Shown here: positions 1-7,936 of the stretch, piece by piece | How the letters are laid out: each line of letters starts with the position of its first letter | Numbering within the stretch: the stretch's first letter is position 1 | DNA from: Bacillus massiliglaciei | GTDB taxonomy: Bacteria; Bacillota; Bacilli; Bacillales; DSM-1321 | DNA length: 64,000 nt | Direction of reading: 5' to 3' | Assembly: GCF_900098925.1 (NCBI RefSeq) | Contig: NZ_LT622359.1 | Span: 474,152 to 538,151 of the forward strand | The notes under the pieces: generated by a model | Told to the model about the DNA's origin: nothing | What the model saw: the letters and a program-made list of their open reading frames with translations, nothing else | Databases searched by the model: none | Translations under genes and position numbers: made by a program

Positions 1-77
1 AGACAGAAGGAGCAACTGGCCAGGTCGTGGAGAAACATTTTTGTTAAATCTGGATATCTAAAAGAGGTGAAAAGCTG

Positions 78-293
78 ATGGCTTCTTATACCCAACCTGT
101 CTTTATCCGCCGCCGGAAGAAGAGTGAGGCAGAACAAGCCATAAACGATCTTCTAGCCAGGGGATTTGAATTAGTGACTCCTTTGAGGCAGGAAATGGCA
201 AGTGAGAAATTAGATCAATATTCTTTTGAGAAACGTTATACCAGTGAGGATTTTTCTTCCCCGTGGGTTGCTAAGCTGGTTCGGACAAAGTAG
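78..293 (+). CDS. Small phage protein of unknown function (71 aa)
   Basis: I do not recognise the family. The ATG at 78 has an AGAGGTG ribosome binding site about 10 bases upstream. The product is basic at its N-terminus (RRRKK near residue 11) and then mixed charged, with no membrane segment. It lies in the early/middle part of the prophage ahead of other small genes on the same strand. It could be a small DNA- or protein-binding accessory protein, but nothing in the sequence decides this. Confidence 0.6.
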   Translation: MASYTQPVFIRRRKKSEAEQAINDLLARGFELVTPLRQEMASEKLDQYSFEKRYTSEDFSSPWVAKLVRTK

Positions 294-322
294 ACACACA
301 CTATGCGTTAAAAGGAGATTTT

Positions 323-520
323 ATGAGAATACAAACAGCATTAGATGAAAGCACTAACTTTTAATTTGCGGAAATTGATGGAGAAGATGGTGCAACAGCG
401 ATAATCGTACAAAACGAGGAAGGCGAGTTTAACTTTTATTGCACTGCTGAACACGCAGAAGCATTGGTAAAACAACTTCAAAAGTACATCAATAAGCAAA
501 AGTTAAAAGTCGTTAAGTAG
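323..520 (+). pseudogene. Small phage gene broken by an internal stop codon
   Basis: An ATG at 323 with an AAGGAG site upstream opens a 66-codon frame that is open except for one TAA at 362-364 (codon 14). After the stop the same frame continues to a TAG at 518-520 with plausible protein composition (acidic, then a lysine-rich end KLKVVK). Either the gene is inactivated by one point mutation or translation restarts downstream; no good restart site is visible. No family is recognised. Confidence 0.5.
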
Positions 521-562
521 GACGAAGTTTGATTAAATAATGCGGAAAAAGGAGCGATTCAA

Positions 563-1075
563 ATGCAAGTATCAGTTAAAGCACATTTCAATAAACAGAC
601 AAAGGATAGCAAAAAGGAGCTTGTTCAGTTCCATGTTAAAGGGGACGATGAGAAAAAGCCTGAATTGAGGGATCTTACCCGTGAAGTTGTCATCTTGGAA
701 ATTGAGGGAGTAGAACAAAAATTACGCTGTGAATTTAATAAATCTACTAAAGACAGCAAAAAGACGGTTCTGGAGTTCATTGTCAAAGGTGATGCTTCTG
801 CAGAAAATACATTCAACTTTTATAGAAAAGCAGGCTCGGACGTCTCTTTAACTATTGTCGAATCACAAATGAGTACAGATGATTTTGAGGAGAAGCATGA
901 GGGCCTTGAATATAAAGTGGACAAGGATAGTACGGCATCTATTTCTCCTGATCAATTGTCCCTGGAAGATGTGGACGGCCAAGAAGATGAAGCAGCTGCG
1001 GGTCAGGATGAACCAGAGCAAAAGGAAGAAGATCCATTCGGGGATTATTATCCAGATGCGGATGAGCTAGATTAA
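563..1075 (+). CDS. Acidic phage protein with an internal duplication
   Basis: This 170-residue protein starts at an ATG preceded by AAGGAG. Residues about 8-28 and 57-78 are an obvious internal repeat: both contain an FNK-TKDSKK block followed by a V/F-x-VKGD block, so the N-terminal half is a duplicated small domain. The C-terminal third is strongly acidic (many E and D, ending DADELD) and probably disordered. It is soluble, with no signal peptide. Acidic tails are common in single-strand DNA-binding phage proteins, but the family is not recognised. Confidence 0.65.
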   Translation: MQVSVKAHFNKQTKDSKKELVQFHVKGDDEKKPELRDLTREVVILEIEGVEQKLRCEFNKSTKDSKKTVLEFIVKGDASAENTFNFYRKAGSDVSLTIVESQMSTDDFEEKHEGLEYKVDKDSTASISPDQLSLEDVDGQEDEAAAGQDEPEQKEEDPFGDYYPDADELD

Positions 1076-1184
1076 TAGGAATGGCCCTGGGCATACGCTC
1101 GGGGCTGAAATGAAAAATGCCAGGATTTCTCCCGGCCATGGTGTATGTTTTGGTGGAAATATTATACCACAGGGGGAGAATTTT

Positions 1185-1565
1185 ATGAGCAATCAATTAT
1201 CATTCTTTCCGGATGTTGACGAGAAGGAAATACGCTCCATTGTTGTAAAAGAACTTAAATTATTCCGAGCGCTTAAAATACAGCAGCTTAATAAGAAAGA
1301 GCTGAAAGAAAAAGGGATAACCATTGATATATTTCCAAAATTGAATGATAACGATCAGGAGAAGGAAATGAAGGTGCTCCATATGGAGAGAGCGCTGAAT
1401 AGTTTGGACTGTATCGAACGGCAAATCATAGAACAGAAATACTTAGCGATTGAACGTCAAAATGACATAGATATTTATTTGGATTTATGCCTGCAGAAAA
1501 CAGCTTATTACGAAAAGAAGAAGCAGGCTATTTTTATGATTGCTCATTGCTTGAATATTATTTGA
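1185..1565 (+). CDS. ArpU-family phage transcriptional regulator
   Basis: The product is 126 residues and starts at the ATG at 1185, which follows an AGGGGGAG ribosome binding site; an upstream in-frame start at 1110 lacks one. Size, the opening MSNQLSFF, the mid-protein ERALNSLDCIERQII segment and the tyrosine/lysine-rich helix near the C-terminus match the ArpU family of late-gene regulators, which carry a sigma-region-4-like helix-turn-helix. In Gram-positive siphophages these sit just upstream of the terminase genes and switch on late transcription. The position here, about 2.5 kb before terminase, fits. Confidence 0.7.
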   Translation: MSNQLSFFPDVDEKEIRSIVVKELKLFRALKIQQLNKKELKEKGITIDIFPKLNDNDQEKEMKVLHMERALNSLDCIERQIIEQKYLAIERQNDIDIYLDLCLQKTAYYEKKKQAIFMIAHCLNII

Positions 1566-1587
1566 TCTTTGGAAGGAGTGAGGGAAA

Positions 1588-2070
1588 TTGGAGCAGCTAA
1601 GCATTTTCGATTTTCTTGAACTTCAAACTCCAGTCAAACCTTTCCGCATAGAGGATGTACTTGAAAAGGCAAAAAAGATTGTAATGCCCATTCATAAAAA
1701 GGATTTTGATATTGTGGAGTACAGCATCAGAAGTTTTTGCCAAAACTATTATACTCCGGGTAACACAGGCAATGATGGGCCTAATGCCCATATGGATATA
1801 GCGTTGGATATAGGAAGTCATTATTGCGTTCTTACAATTATCAATAAAAATCTAGAAGAGTATAACAAAGGTATCTTTAATCCAAATAGAGTAAATAGAT
1901 GCTGGATATATAGATCGTGGAAAGAGATGAACGAGAAACCCCATTTATATGACGAAGAATTTAAAAGAAACCAAGATTTCACTTATAGTGTGGTCGATGG
2001 CATAAACATTCAAGGATATGAAGATTATGCACGTGACATTCTAAATAATATTAGGTCTTACGAATGGTAA
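1588..2070 (+). CDS. Phage protein of unknown function (160 aa)
   Basis: It starts at TTG 1588 with a strong GGAAGGAGTG site and lies 22 bases after the ArpU-like gene, so the two are probably co-transcribed. The product is soluble and rich in aromatic residues (YNKGIF, RCWIYRSW), with no motif I can assign. The start MEQLSIFDFLE resembles N-termini of several small phage proteins that carry a short conserved leader (QLSIFDF), but this does not indicate function. Confidence 0.6.
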   Translation: MEQLSIFDFLELQTPVKPFRIEDVLEKAKKIVMPIHKKDFDIVEYSIRSFCQNYYTPGNTGNDGPNAHMDIALDIGSHYCVLTIINKNLEEYNKGIFNPNRVNRCWIYRSWKEMNEKPHLYDEEFKRNQDFTYSVVDGINIQGYEDYARDILNNIRSYEW

Positions 2071-2113
2071 AACAGGAAAATTTTCCGGACAAAAAGCGAA
2101 CAAAATATGGAGA

Positions 2114-2144
2114 AAAAGGCAGACAAAGTTGCTGCCTTTTTTTT
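2114..2144 (+). terminator. Rho-independent terminator
   Basis: The stem AAGGCAG / CTGCCTT with a 9-base loop is followed by an uninterrupted run of T. It closes the transcript carrying the ArpU-like and 160-aa genes. Confidence 0.8.
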
Positions 2145-2169
2145 GTGCCCATTTTTATAACATTAATCT

Positions 2170-2249
2170 CAGGAAGTGATTCCTGGGATAAGCACAGTCC
2201 CTTATCAGTTGTGCTAACCCGAGTAGTCAAACAGGCATGATCTTCATGC
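2170..2249 (+). ncRNA. Candidate structured RNA or control region: three consecutive hairpins
   Basis: Three perfect short hairpins follow each other: CAGGAA-GTGA-TTCCTG (2170-2185), AGCACA/TGTGCT (2191-2215) and GCATGA/TCATGC (2235-2249). No convincing reading frame covers them. They sit between the terminator at 2114 and the iterons at 2364. They may be a leader RNA, a small RNA or part of a control site; the sequence alone does not separate these. Confidence 0.35.
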
Positions 2250-2363
2250 TGATGCACCTAGTTTGCGGTGGCTGCGGGCGGGGCGAGGAGGTAAGAGCAC
2301 TCCAAATATATTTTTTGTAAAGCAGGTACTCTATGGAGCATTTGGTTTAGAGAAAATATATTG

Positions 2364-2456
2364 TGTACCCACGTGGAGTACACCGTTTTCTTGTACCCAC
2401 GTGGAGTACAAAGTTGTACCCATATGGAGTACAGTAATGTACCCACGTGGAGTACA
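2364..2456. repeat. Four 19-bp iterons in the prophage control region
   Basis: The unit TGTACCCACGTGGAGTACA occurs at 2364-2382, 2392-2410 and 2438-2456 exactly, and at 2415-2433 with CATATG in place of CACGTG. Start-to-start spacing is 28, 23 and 23 bp, so the last three lie on nearly the same helix face. Each unit is an imperfect palindrome (GTAC outer arms, CACGTG core). This is the pattern expected of binding sites for a replication initiator or late regulator. Open frames across the array are shadows on both strands. Confidence 0.85.
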
Positions 2457-2525
2457 CTTGAAATTTTTCCTTCATTAGAGCACGATTCCTAAAGAAAACA
2501 TAAAGAAAACATAAAGAAAACTACC

Positions 2526-2551
2526 TTGCAAATATCTTGCAAGGGTATAAT
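2526..2551 (+). promoter_or_regulatory. Possible promoter downstream of the iterons
   Basis: TTGCAA (2526) and TATAAT (2546) form a consensus-like pair, but the 14-base spacer is short for sigma-A, which suggests that an activator is needed. A second TTGCAA lies at 2537. The first start codon is 32 bases downstream. Confidence 0.4.
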
Positions 2552-2582
2552 GGTTTTAATAATTAGGATAAGGAGTGATCAG

Positions 2583-2645
2583 ATGAAAGATCCAGGCGTA
2601 GTGGGAAGTAAGGATTTAGATCCAGGTGGAACAACAAGACCATAA
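2583..2645 (+). CDS. 20-residue peptide ahead of a terminator
   Basis: The ATG at 2583 follows AAGGAGTG at ideal distance and opens a 20-codon frame rich in Gly, Pro and Asp (DPGVV, DPGGTTRP), ending at 2645. A terminator hairpin starts 6 bases after the stop. A well-placed ribosome binding site, short peptide and terminator resemble a translated leader that could couple translation to read-through into the downstream genes. No homologous peptide is known to me. Confidence 0.4.
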   Translation: MKDPGVVGSKDLDPGGTTRP

Positions 2646-2650
2646 AGAAG

Positions 2651-2682
2651 AAAGGCATCCATTAATTTGGGTGCTTTTTTTA
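2651..2682 (+). terminator. Terminator or attenuator after the leader peptide
   Basis: The stem GCATCC / GGGTGC (one G-U pair) flanked by an A run and a seven-T run forms an intrinsic terminator between the 20-aa peptide and the next gene. Confidence 0.6.
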
Positions 2683-2703
2683 TTGAAAGAAAGGATGAGG
2701 AGA

Positions 2704-2955
2704 ATGAATACTTATCGTGAAAGATTAGATGAAATCGCAAAGCTGTTTAAAGAAGCAGCTGAAAGGCTAATGATTTTAATCCGGGAAACGTGGGAGAGTA
2801 TTAAAGAACATCTTATGAATCACGTTACTGAATATCTTGAAGGCAATCATCCAGTGCATCCTGCAGCTAAGCATAAGCCATTTCAGAAAGCATTTATTAA
2901 ACATCAGGTAATAGATCGTAAGCCGGCATTTATTCGAGCCAGGACTTCATGTTAA
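2704..2955 (+). CDS. Phage protein of unknown function (83 aa)
   Basis: The likely start is ATG 2704, although ATG 2695 in frame is possible. The product is helical and charged (RLDEIAKLFKEAAERL, ETWESIKEHL), followed by a basic, histidine-rich end. It has no membrane segment and no recognised family. It lies between the terminator at 2651 and the HNH gene, in a stretch of small pre-terminase genes. Confidence 0.5.
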   Translation: MNTYRERLDEIAKLFKEAAERLMILIRETWESIKEHLMNHVTEYLEGNHPVHPAAKHKPFQKAFIKHQVIDRKPAFIRARTSC

Positions 2956-3014
2956 TGAGGTCTTTTAATTTTGTCAGATGCAGGTTGAACACCACAAATT
3001 AAGGAGGAAATAAG

Positions 3015-3248
3015 ATGCAAAACAAAGTACAGGAAGCAGCTAAACAAAAGGTCATTGAGTTACTGGAGAAGTACGATGTATCCTACATCGATTACGATGC
3101 AAAGGAAGATGAGTACAGTATTCGCCTGGATAAGGAACAGGATGACATCACTCGAGCATATGTTGATGGCGGAAAGATAGCTGAGCGTATTTATACTGAA
3201 ATAGAACCAGGTGAACAAATCCTTGCTGGTAAAGAAACTGATGGGTGA
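3015..3248 (+). CDS. Phage protein of unknown function (77 aa)
   Basis: ATG 3015 is preceded by AAGGAGG. The protein is small, acidic and soluble (DYDAKEDEYSIRLDKEQDD). It ends 6 bases before the HNH gene, so the two are almost certainly co-transcribed. Small genes of this type often sit directly before the HNH-terminase block in Bacillus phages; no function can be assigned from sequence. Confidence 0.6.
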   Translation: MQNKVQEAAKQKVIELLEKYDVSYIDYDAKEDEYSIRLDKEQDDITRAYVDGGKIAERIYTEIEPGEQILAGKETDG

Positions 3249-3254
3249 TGTTCA

Positions 3255-3587
3255 ATGGCTGCTGAGTACAAGACAGAAGCACAGAAGAAGAAGTTCTATC
3301 GCTCAAGTGAATGGGAAGCCTTAAGGCAGCAGGCTCTTAAGCGTGATAACTATGAGTGCCAGCAATGTAAACGTGAGGGCAGAGTTCATGCGGACTCACG
3401 CAAGGTCGAGGGCGGACGCAAGAGCATTGAGCTTAACGTCCATCATAAGTATGAGATTGAACACTATCCGCAGCTGGCTCTTGTATTGGACAACCTGGAG
3501 ACTGTCTGCTTGAACTGTCATAACAAAGCGCATGGTCGAGTCTTTGGCCAGGCTAAGAAAAAGAAATGGGATGACGAACGATGGTAG
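3255..3587 (+). CDS. HNH endonuclease next to the terminase genes
   Basis: This 110-residue protein has two CxxC zinc knuckles (CQQCKR near residue 35, CLNCHN near residue 92). An HHKYEIEHYP segment between them supplies the HNH histidines, and the asparagine falls in the LDNLETVCLNCHN block. HNH proteins encoded just before small terminase take part with TerL in cos-site cleavage during packaging of HK97-type phages. Start and spacing (6 bases after the previous gene) are good. Confidence 0.85.
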   Translation: MAAEYKTEAQKKKFYRSSEWEALRQQALKRDNYECQQCKREGRVHADSRKVEGGRKSIELNVHHKYEIEHYPQLALVLDNLETVCLNCHNKAHGRVFGQAKKKKWDDERW

Positions 3588-3644
3588 TCATTGAGAGAAG
3601 TATATATAATATGTATAACTAAACTTAGGATGGAGGGAGACATA

Positions 3645-3833
3645 ATGGCCTATGAATTAAATGATTTACCAGAACATTTAGGTACCATTAATTTTAATGG
3701 CAAAAGGTATGAAGTATTAAAGATTGATCATTGTGATGAGACAGGAAGACATACATGGCACTTGAAAGATGAAACAGGTGAAATTGTTTTAATGGAATAT
3801 GAAAAGCCTTCTTTTGAATGCCGAACTGTTTAA
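3645..3833 (+). CDS. Small phage protein of unknown function (62 aa)
   Basis: The start at ATG 3645 is chosen because GGAGGGAG lies 8 bases upstream; the frame extends further 5' to 3591 without a site. The product is a compact acidic protein (NGKRYEVLKIDHCDETGRHTWHLKDETGEIVLMEYE) that looks like a small beta-rich domain. The family is not recognised. It is directly followed by a terminator. Confidence 0.55.
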   Translation: MAYELNDLPEHLGTINFNGKRYEVLKIDHCDETGRHTWHLKDETGEIVLMEYEKPSFECRTV

Positions 3834-3852
3834 TCACAGTCGGTATTTTTTT
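3821..3852 (+). terminator. Terminator overlapping the end of the 62-aa gene
   Basis: The hairpin CCGAACTG / CAGTCGG (one bulged A) is followed by seven T. The stem begins inside the last codons of the preceding gene. Confidence 0.65.
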
Positions 3853-3867
3853 ATGAAGAAAAGATTA

Positions 3868-3985
3868 ACACCCCCCGGTCAAAAGTTTTGCCGAATTTTT
3901 TTAACCCGGGGACCGGGCAGGGGTCTCAACTCGCAAATATTTTTTCTGAATTCGCGCACGTATGGGGGTGTGGATAGGGGGGAGG
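3868..3985. other. Candidate packaging (cos) region
   Basis: A G/C-rich, gene-free stretch containing CCCCCCGG, CCCGGGGACCGGGC and GGGGGGAGGGG runs stands out from its AT-rich surroundings and lies exactly between the HNH gene and small terminase, the usual cos position in this phage type. The exact nick sites cannot be placed without the phage ends. Confidence 0.35.
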
Positions 3986-3991
3986 GGTAGC

Positions 3992-4333
3992 ATGAACAAA
4001 ATATTAGAAAATTTAAAAGCGCAATTAATGACCCGGATTGACGTTGACGATTTGCTGGAAGTGGATAAAGTAAATCGTTATATAAAATTACGGGAGTTGG
4101 ATGCAGCTTGTGATGAAGCCATTGAACGGGATGGGGCGACTATTGTAATAGAAAATGGTTCGCAAAGGTTTATTAAGGCTCACCCGGCAATGAATGAAAA
4201 GAATAAATTAAACTCGCAGCTGATTGCGCTGGAAAAGAGCATGAATTTCACCAATGGAAACCTTGTCCCTTCCTCTTCATCCTCGCCTGTGGAAGGGAAA
4301 CCAAGTGATTATGAATCAAGTGATTTAGTATGA
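3992..4333 (+). CDS. Terminase small subunit (P27-like)
   Basis: The product is 113 residues from ATG 3992, preceded by GGGGAGGGG. The central helix and the IKAHPAMNEKNKLNSQLIAL segment resemble P27-type small terminases, which recognise the packaging site and hand the DNA to the large subunit. The last 25 residues are a serine-rich tail. Its stop overlaps the large-subunit start by 4 bases (ATGA), typical of translational coupling. Upstream frames from 3962 would start within the G-rich packaging region and are less likely. Confidence 0.75.
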   Translation: MNKILENLKAQLMTRIDVDDLLEVDKVNRYIKLRELDAACDEAIERDGATIVIENGSQRFIKAHPAMNEKNKLNSQLIALEKSMNFTNGNLVPSSSSSPVEGKPSDYESSDLV

Positions 4334-6006
4334 CCACTCAGAAATATGTAGATGAATATATTCACCTGTATGAGACAGGGAAAATTAAGTTAAATGAAGA
4401 ACGAATATTGCTTATAGATTTTGTTCTGAAGAACATTAGCGAGAATGATGATATTTATTTTGATGACGAATTGATTGAGAATTGTATTGCATTTGGTGAG
4501 AAGTGGTACTTCCCATTAACTGCATTTCAAAAATTCTTAATAGCATTCGTTTTTTTATTTTGGAAAAAAAATGATCGTGTCGTCTTTCGAAAATTCCTTT
4601 GGATGCTTGGACGAGGCGGCGGGAAAAATGGTCTGATTACAGTTATATCAAACTTTCTTATTAGTGAGCTTCATGGTATTGAAGATTATAATATTTCAAT
4701 TGTTGCTAACAGTGAGGAGCAAGCTAAAACCTCGGTTGATGAGGCATATAAATGTGTGAAAAAACATGAAGTGTTGCAGCGGGCTTTTAAAGCCACATTA
4801 ACGAAGATCGTATCAAAGAAGACCAATTCCATCTTCACCTTCCGCACGTCCAACGGCGGCACAAAAGACGGCCTCCGAGACGGTGCTGTTATCTTTGATG
4901 AGATCCATCAATATGAAGATAACAAAGATGTACGGGTTCATATTTCAGGACTTGGTAAAAAGCGTAATCCAAGAGAGTTCTATATTGGCACTGATGGATA
5001 TGTACGCGAAGGCTTCTTAGATAAATTAAAAGAAAAGGCCATGAAAGTTTTAAAAGGTGAAGCAAGGTGGAATTCTCTTTTTCCGTTCATCTGTAAGCTG
5101 GATGATGAATCAGAAGCAGACGATCCGGAACTATGGGAAAAAGCGAATCCAATGTTGTGTGAACCTCGGAGCGATTATGCACAAGGTCTTTTCGATACGA
5201 TTTATGAAGAGTACGAGGAGCTGGAAGACGATCCATCAAACTTTGAAGAATTCATGACGAAGCGGATGAACCTTCCTAAGGTTGATTTAGAAAGGTCTGT
5301 AGCAAGCTGGGAAGAAATCGAAGCTACAGATCGTGAGGTACCTGAACTGTTAAATGAGGAATGCATAGGGTGTTTAGACTATGCTTCGATTCGTGATTTT
5401 GCAGCATGCGGCCTTTTATTCAGGGATGCAGAAGAAAATTACATTTTCAAAACTCATTCATTTGTCCGTAAAGAATTCGTGGATAAACATTACGCTTATT
5501 CGAAAAAGATGAGCGATAATGTGAAAAATCAAAAGAAATTGGCTCCTATTCGAGAATGGGAAGAAGAGGGATTGTTATCAGTCCTTGATGGCCCCTCTAT
5601 TGATCCACACATAATTGTTCAATGGTTTGTGGAGATGCGTAAGTATTATGTCATTAAAAAAATCGTTGCAGATAATTTCCGAATGGAGATTTTAAAGCCA
5701 CTGTTCGAGACTGAGGGATTTGAAGTGGAGATTATAAGAAATCCACGTGCCATTCACAGTTTATTGGCTCCGCGAATTGAAACAGCTTTTGCGAATCATC
5801 AAATAATTTTTGGGCCTAATCCGTTAATGCGTTGGTACACCAATAATGTACTTGTGGTTACTGATAAACGAGGCAATAAGGAGTATCAGAAAAAAGAACC
5901 TGTAAAGCGTAAAACAGATGGCTTCCAAGCATTTGTTCATGGGATGTATCGGGCAGATGAAATTGTAATAGGCGGATCATTCGCCTTTGCTGATATCAAT
6001 TTTTAA
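4330..6006 (+). CDS. Terminase large subunit
   Basis: This 558-residue protein is of normal TerL length. The ATPase domain shows a Walker A-type GRGGGKN near residue 95 and a Walker B AVIFDEIHQY near residue 185. The nuclease domain begins near residue 345 with GCLDYASIRDFAACG, whose Asp is the expected first metal ligand, and a further acidic cluster follows at IVADNFRMEIL. It pumps DNA into proheads and cuts the concatemer together with TerS and HNH. It overlaps terS by 4 bases and runs into the portal gene. Confidence 0.92.
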   Translation: MTTQKYVDEYIHLYETGKIKLNEERILLIDFVLKNISENDDIYFDDELIENCIAFGEKWYFPLTAFQKFLIAFVFLFWKKNDRVVFRKFLWMLGRGGGKNGLITVISNFLISELHGIEDYNISIVANSEEQAKTSVDEAYKCVKKHEVLQRAFKATLTKIVSKKTNSIFTFRTSNGGTKDGLRDGAVIFDEIHQYEDNKDVRVHISGLGKKRNPREFYIGTDGYVREGFLDKLKEKAMKVLKGEARWNSLFPFICKLDDESEADDPELWEKANPMLCEPRSDYAQGLFDTIYEEYEELEDDPSNFEEFMTKRMNLPKVDLERSVASWEEIEATDREVPELLNEECIGCLDYASIRDFAACGLLFRDAEENYIFKTHSFVRKEFVDKHYAYSKKMSDNVKNQKKLAPIREWEEEGLLSVLDGPSIDPHIIVQWFVEMRKYYVIKKIVADNFRMEILKPLFETEGFEVEIIRNPRAIHSLLAPRIETAFANHQIIFGPNPLMRWYTNNVLVVTDKRGNKEYQKKEPVKRKTDGFQAFVHGMYRADEIVIGGSFAFADINF

Positions 6007-6019
6007 AGGAGGTGAGGAA

Positions 6020-7186
6020 TTGGGGCTTTGGGATTTGATTGTAAATCGTAAAAGTAGTGAGGCTAGCTTTATATTTGATCTTGAATTGATTCAAGTTACA
6101 TCGAAGAGACTGCACATGAAAAGGTTAGCTATTGATACATGTGCTTCTTTTTTGGCGAGAACCATAAGTCAATCTGAATTTAGGATTAAACAAAATGATG
6201 AATTTATAAAAAATGAATTATATTATCGGTTGAATATACGTCCTAATAAAAATCAAACAGCAAGTACGTTTTGGCAAAAAATTATGTACAAATTGATTTA
6301 TGACAATGAAGCACTTGTTATTCAATCCGATGATGAAGATTTATTGATTGCCGATACCTTTGATCATAATGAATATGCAGTTTTTGAAGATACATTTTCA
6401 AATGTCAAAATTAAAGACTATACCTTTAAACGAGTATTCAAGCAAAATGAAGTATTTCATTTGAAGTATAGTAATGAATCATTAACACCCTTAGTAGACA
6501 GTTTGTTTAGTGATTATGGTGATTTATTTGGCCGTATTCTTAATTCACAAAAGCGAAAAAATCAAATACGTTCAACGGTTAAAGTGGATGCTACGACTGC
6601 CAAAAATAAAGATGGCCTGGAGAAATTACAAGAATTTATCAATAAGATGTACAAGGCTATTGGAGAAAGAGATGTAGCAATCATTCCTGAGCAATCAGGC
6701 TTCGAATACAAAGAGCACTTTGCTGGCAGTGGAAATGGCATTCAATCTGTGGACGAGATAAATAAAGTGACTGATGGTTTTTTCGATCAAGTAGCAACTG
6801 CATTAGGCATTCCTTTAACTCTCATTCGTGGTGATATGGCGGATGTAGAGAAGGTAACAAAAAATTATATGATGTATTCAATTAATCCCATTTTAAAAAA
6901 AATCAAGGATGAAGGGTTATTCAAGTTTTTTGATAAGGAAGATATTTTAAATGGAACAAGATTGGAAGTTCGTTCTCCTTCCTATTTGAGCATTTTTGAT
7001 CTGGCCACATCAATAGATAAATTGCGTTCTTCTGGTGTAGTTAATGGTAATGAAATCAGAACTGAATTGGGATTAGAAAGTGTGGACGAAGACATTATGA
7101 AGAATTATTTCATTACGAAAAATTACCAAGACGGTACAGAAGCAGTTAAAGGAGGTGAGAATAAAAGTGAAGCAGATGAAACGTAA
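6020..7186 (+). CDS. Portal protein, HK97 family
   Basis: I chose TTG 6020 as start because AAAGGAGG lies 8 bases upstream; the frame is open back to 5987. The protein is 388 residues, the usual size for this family. Recognisable blocks are the N-terminal GLWDLIVNRK, the VFHLKYS-type segment and the GIPLTLIRGDMADVEKVTKNYM stretch that is typical of HK97 portals. The dodecameric portal forms the DNA entry channel at one capsid vertex. The protease start lies within its 3' end. Confidence 0.9.
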   Translation: MGLWDLIVNRKSSEASFIFDLELIQVTSKRLHMKRLAIDTCASFLARTISQSEFRIKQNDEFIKNELYYRLNIRPNKNQTASTFWQKIMYKLIYDNEALVIQSDDEDLLIADTFDHNEYAVFEDTFSNVKIKDYTFKRVFKQNEVFHLKYSNESLTPLVDSLFSDYGDLFGRILNSQKRKNQIRSTVKVDATTAKNKDGLEKLQEFINKMYKAIGERDVAIIPEQSGFEYKEHFAGSGNGIQSVDEINKVTDGFFDQVATALGIPLTLIRGDMADVEKVTKNYMMYSINPILKKIKDEGLFKFFDKEDILNGTRLEVRSPSYLSIFDLATSIDKLRSSGVVNGNEIRTELGLESVDEDIMKNYFITKNYQDGTEAVKGGENKSEADET

Positions 7187-7910
7187 ATTCGGCTTTAAAA
7201 ATCAAAAATATAACGAGCAGTTAGCGAGTATCCCACATAATTTTGCTGTTGTTCATGACGAAGAAAAGGGCGTAAGTGAATTAACCATTTATGGAGATAT
7301 TGGGGAGTCATGGTGGGGAGATTTTACTTCTGCAAAGGATGTAGATAATGCGTTGAAAGAAGCAGGGAGTAACGATTTAGTTATTAACCTGAATTCTCCA
7401 GGCGGCAGTGCTTTCGATGGGATAGCTATTTACAATCGTGTAAAGTCTCATAAAGGGAAGGTTACGATCCATGTAGACGGTTGGGCTTGTTCAGCTGCTT
7501 CTATTATAGCGATGGCAGCAGATGAATTAATTATGGGTGCGGGATCCATGTTAATGATTCATGAAGCTTCCACTATCGTATGGGGCAGTAAAACACTTAT
7601 GCGAAAAGAAGCTGATATGCTTGAAAAATTAGAGGATGGCATCATTGATATTTACATGACTCGTGCAAATGTTGAACGAGAAGAAATACGAAACATGGTA
7701 AATGAGGAGACCTGGTTTAGTGCAAATGAAGCCTTAGAAATTGGTTTTGCTACTGCCACAACATCAACTGTGGAGGGAGAACCCGATGAAGAATTAGCAC
7801 AAATGAAAGTCCAAATGCAGACTTTACAAAATGAATTAGATAAATTAAAAAACACGAAACCTAAGAATCCTGCACCTGTTAAACAAAACAGAGCTGTAAG
7901 GATTCTTTAA
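7167..7910 (+). CDS. Prohead maturation protease, ClpP type
   Basis: The GTG at 7167 is correctly spaced from AAAGGAGGTGAG; the longer frame from 7155 overlaps that site. Of 247 residues, the first 190 are a ClpP-like serine protease: substrate strand LNSPGGSAFDGIAI, catalytic Ser in ACSAAS, catalytic His in MLMIHEAS and an Asp in the LEDGIIDIY helix. The C-terminal part is coiled-coil, likely a scaffold-like segment (MKVQMQTLQNELDKLKN). It trims capsid and scaffold during head assembly and sits between portal and capsid as usual. Confidence 0.92.
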   Translation: MKQMKRKFGFKNQKYNEQLASIPHNFAVVHDEEKGVSELTIYGDIGESWWGDFTSAKDVDNALKEAGSNDLVINLNSPGGSAFDGIAIYNRVKSHKGKVTIHVDGWACSAASIIAMAADELIMGAGSMLMIHEASTIVWGSKTLMRKEADMLEKLEDGIIDIYMTRANVEREEIRNMVNEETWFSANEALEIGFATATTSTVEGEPDEELAQMKVQMQTLQNELDKLKNTKPKNPAPVKQNRAVRIL

Positions 7911-7936
7911 TTTTATGAAAATGGAGGAAGTAAATA

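Noticed and set aside
1-47. End of a gene entering from the left (frame ending TAA at 45-47)
   Set aside because: A frame of 14 codons is open to the window edge but too short to support a call.
2160-2260. tRNA-like fold in the three-hairpin region
   Set aside because: The hairpins are consecutive, not cloverleaf, with no T-loop or acceptor pairing.
2364-2456. Iterons as a CRISPR array
   Set aside because: Spacers are only 4-9 bp, repeats are 19-bp imperfect palindromes and no cas gene is near.
2258-2478. Open frames on both strands across the iterons
   Set aside because: They arise because the repeat unit lacks stops; there is no ribosome site and the composition is not protein-like.
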